NCBI GenBank assembly: GCA_022361535.1
Contig: JAKSAU010000839.1
Coordinates: forward strand, 1-12,690
DNA: 12,690 nucleotides
From: Desulfobacterales bacterium
GTDB lineage: Bacteria; Desulfobacterota; Desulfobacteria; Desulfobacterales; Desulfobacteraceae
Direction: 5' to 3'
Part shown: piece after piece, positions 10,755 to 12,690 of the stretch
How the letters are laid out: every line of letters starts with the position of its first letter
How positions within the stretch are numbered: the first letter of the stretch is position 1
The notes under the pieces: generated by a model
Seen by the model: the letters and a program-made list of their open reading frames with translations, nothing else
Told to the model about the DNA's origin: nothing
The model's database searches: none
Made by a program: the position numbers and the translations under genes

Positions 10755-12690
10755 TTGGCCCTTTTTTTCAAGCGGATTCATACCAAGATCATTTTCGGCG
10801 CACTGCTTCCGATTCTGTTTGTCATGGGTGTAATCACCCTTCTTGCTTTGGTTACCATCAAAAATACGGCGCTTGAGGTAGTGATCCAACGGGATACAGT
10901 ATTGGCGGAAATCGCTGCAAACAGGTTATCGGAAAATCTTTCAAAATATCCGTTTCTCCTCCAGACCCTGGCAGAAAAAGACCCCTTGGACAACCTGGAA
11001 AAAAAAGAGATGGGTACCATTATCGCCATTACTCGTAACTGGCTTCATATATTTGATCACGGAATTTTTATTTACGATACAAAAGGAAAGGCGATATGGT
11101 CCTATCCGGAGCAAAGCCTTGCCGGCAATTCTTTTCCGGATGATATTGGATTTGATGCCATTCAAAGCAGACTGCGGCCGTTTTTCTCAAATATTATTCC
11201 GGGGAAAACACCAGCCCGCAGCATCATTGTCATCGGTGTACCCATTATCGGCCAGGAAGGTGAGTTTAAAGGCGTAATTGCAGGCCTTGCCTCGGTTAAC
11301 TATTCCACCCTGGGTGGGACATATACCAAGGTTCTTGAGTACAAATCCGGACAACGAAGCTATGCATTCCTTGTTGACGGTAATGGTCGAGCCCTTTACC
11401 ACCGCAGAAGTTCGCTTATCGGTACTACCATGGAACGTACCGAGCCTTTAAAAAAAGTGCTTTTGGGAGAGACCGGGGCAATGGTCACTGAAAACGATCC
11501 CCAGGAAAAGGTGATCTCCGGATTTGCCCCAGTACCCGGTACCGGATGGGGAATCGTTACCCAGGGGAACTGGAGCATGATCCAGAATCTGATCCAGTTT
11601 TATACCCGGCTTTTTCTTATTATCCTTTGGGCTGGCGGTTCACTTTCCGGTCTTTTGGTCTTTTACCTGATCCAACGGCTTATGCGGCCGGTACGTGACC
11701 TGACCAAAGGGGCCGAGCAGATTGCCAACGGCAAGTTCAAAGAGATCCCGGTTACAGCAACAGGGGATGAAATCGAGCTGCTGTCACGGCAGTTCAACTC
11801 CATGGCCCGAGCTACCAAAGCCTCTTTTACCAACATCAACAGGCGCCTTTACGAACTGGACAAGGCCAGGAATGCATTAAAACTGTCTGAAGAAAAAATC
11901 TCCGGCATTATCAATGCGGTTAACGATGCCATGCTCATGGTGGATGATACCCACAAAATCCGCTGGATAAATGACAAAGGCAGGACCCTGTTTGGTGACC
12001 TGGCCGAAGAAAGCCCATACTATGAAATTCTTTACCAGCAGGATGCACCGCCGGACGATTGTATTATAAAGGCCTGTTTTGACACAGGCATTGAAAACGA
12101 CACTGAACTTAAGATGATTACCAAGGGCAAATTCCAGGATTACTGGTGTACCTGCTCAGTAGTTCAACGCACCGAACAAGGAAATGTAAGCCGTGTAGTG
12201 GTGGTCTGCAGAAACCTGACCGAAAAAAAACGGCTTCGTGCCGAGGTGCTGCGCAATGCACAATTGGCAGCTTTGGGTGAACTTGCTGCCGGTATCGCCC
12301 ATGAAATCAATAACCCCATAAACGGCATCATTAACTACGCCCAAATCATTGAAGACACCGGCAACAATGACACACCGCATGCACAGCTGCCGTCCCGTAT
12401 TATTAAGGAAGGTGAGCGAATTGCCATTATTGTCAGCAAACTGCTTTCCTTTGCCCGTGCAGGAACTGAAAAAAAGGAGCCTGTTATCCTAAAGGAAGTG
12501 ATTGACGATGTGCTGGATCTGACCGGCGCCATGCTCAGAAAAGAGCATATTATTATTGAAATGGATATTCCGGCAACCCTTCCGGCGGTCAAAGCCGTGG
12601 TCCACCAGATCCGCCAGATTTTCCTAAATATTGCTTCAAACGCCCGGTATGCCTTGAATGAAAAATACACAGGCTCTGATCCGGACAAAA
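10755..12690 (+). CDS. Membrane sensor histidine kinase, dCache-HAMP-PAS-HisKA (3' end beyond window)
   Basis: At least 645 residues are visible and the frame is open to the window edge. A first membrane helix (about 13-35, FGALLPILFVMGVITLLALV) is followed by a periplasmic region of roughly 245 residues with dCache-like sequence (HIFDHGIFIYDTKGKAIWSY; YAFLVDGNGRALYHRR). Then come a second helix (about 285-306), HAMP (RPVRDLTKGAEQIANGKF), PAS (about 383-490) and the phosphoacceptor segment GELAAGIAHEINNPI with His516. The visible part ends within the ATPase domain just after an N-box, FLNIASNARYALNE (Asn629). I take TTG at 10755 as start, because GAGGAG lies 10 bases upstream and no earlier start is in frame; the next in-frame ATG falls inside the first membrane helix. 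It follows the betaine-type binding protein gene by four bases. The H-E-I-N-N-P motif is typical of kinases paired with NtrC-type response regulators, so one may lie downstream. Confidence 0.9.
   Translation, partial: MALFFKRIHTKIIFGALLPILFVMGVITLLALVTIKNTALEVVIQRDTVLAEIAANRLSENLSKYPFLLQTLAEKDPLDNLEKKEMGTIIAITRNWLHIFDHGIFIYDTKGKAIWSYPEQSLAGNSFPDDIGFDAIQSRLRPFFSNIIPGKTPARSIIVIGVPIIGQEGEFKGVIAGLASVNYSTLGGTYTKVLEYKSGQRSYAFLVDGNGRALYHRRSSLIGTTMERTEPLKKVLLGETGAMVTENDPQEKVISGFAPVPGTGWGIVTQGNWSMIQNLIQFYTRLFLIILWAGGSLSGLLVFYLIQRLMRPVRDLTKGAEQIANGKFKEIPVTATGDEIELLSRQFNSMARATKASFTNINRRLYELDKARNALKLSEEKISGIINAVNDAMLMVDDTHKIRWINDKGRTLFGDLAEESPYYEILYQQDAPPDDCIIKACFDTGIENDTELKMITKGKFQDYWCTCSVVQRTEQGNVSRVVVVCRNLTEKKRLRAEVLRNAQLAALGELAAGIAHEINNPINGIINYAQIIEDTGNNDTPHAQLPSRIIKEGERIAIIVSKLLSFARAGTEKKEPVILKEVIDDVLDLTGAMLRKEHIIIEMDIPATLPAVKAVVHQIRQIFLNIASNARYALNEKYTGSDPDK

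Overview
The window reads like the chromosome of an anaerobic Desulfobacterota bacterium, most likely a Desulfobacteraceae-type sulfate reducer. This is inferred from gene content (a dimethylglycine/sarcosine-type dehydrogenase followed directly by etfBA, a PAS/sigma-54 activator, a dCache-HAMP-PAS histidine kinase) and general protein style. No marker gene is present, so the taxonomic guess is moderate at best. The left ~2.3 kb is visibly more AT-rich than the rest and begins with the end of an IS3-family element, which gives it an accessory character.

Layout. 1-141: 5' end of an IS3-family transposase gene (minus strand, cut by the window edge) and the probable terminus of the element. 199-2227: minus-strand small genes: a doubtful 70-aa frame, a two-CBS-domain protein, an ABM-fold monooxygenase-like protein and a uridine kinase-like P-loop protein. 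2376-3131 (+): a secreted solute-binding protein of the amino-acid-binding (SBP_bac_3) type. 3162-4565 (-): a PAS-AAA+-HTH sigma-54 activator. 4566-5028: a divergent control region with a 77-bp near-palindrome (perfect 19-bp arms), a cluster of TGATKCA half-sites and a full-consensus -24/-12 promoter. 5029-9358 (+): an 814-aa dimethylglycine/sarcosine dehydrogenase-like flavoprotein, etfB and etfA. 9359-9682: a control region with a GC-rich hairpin and a cluster of TTACAC/TTTTGCAC repeats. 9683-12690 (+): a membrane-anchored glycine-betaine-type (OpuAC/ProX-like) binding protein, followed after 4 bases by a sensor histidine kinase that runs off the window.

How it fits together (inference). 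The PAS/sigma-54 protein probably activates the divergent dehydrogenase-etfBA operon from the half-site cluster. The dehydrogenase removes an N-methyl group from dimethylglycine or sarcosine, hands the one-carbon unit to tetrahydrofolate in its GcvT-like half, and passes electrons to EtfBA. In a sulfate reducer, methylene-THF could feed the oxidative Wood-Ljungdahl pathway. The betaine-type binding protein has no ABC permease beside it and is coupled to a kinase instead, so it looks like a sensory co-receptor for a quaternary amine rather than a transporter part. The most notable observations are that binding protein-kinase pair, the complete sigma-54 control region, the loss of the flavin-linking histidine in the dehydrogenase, and the long palindrome.
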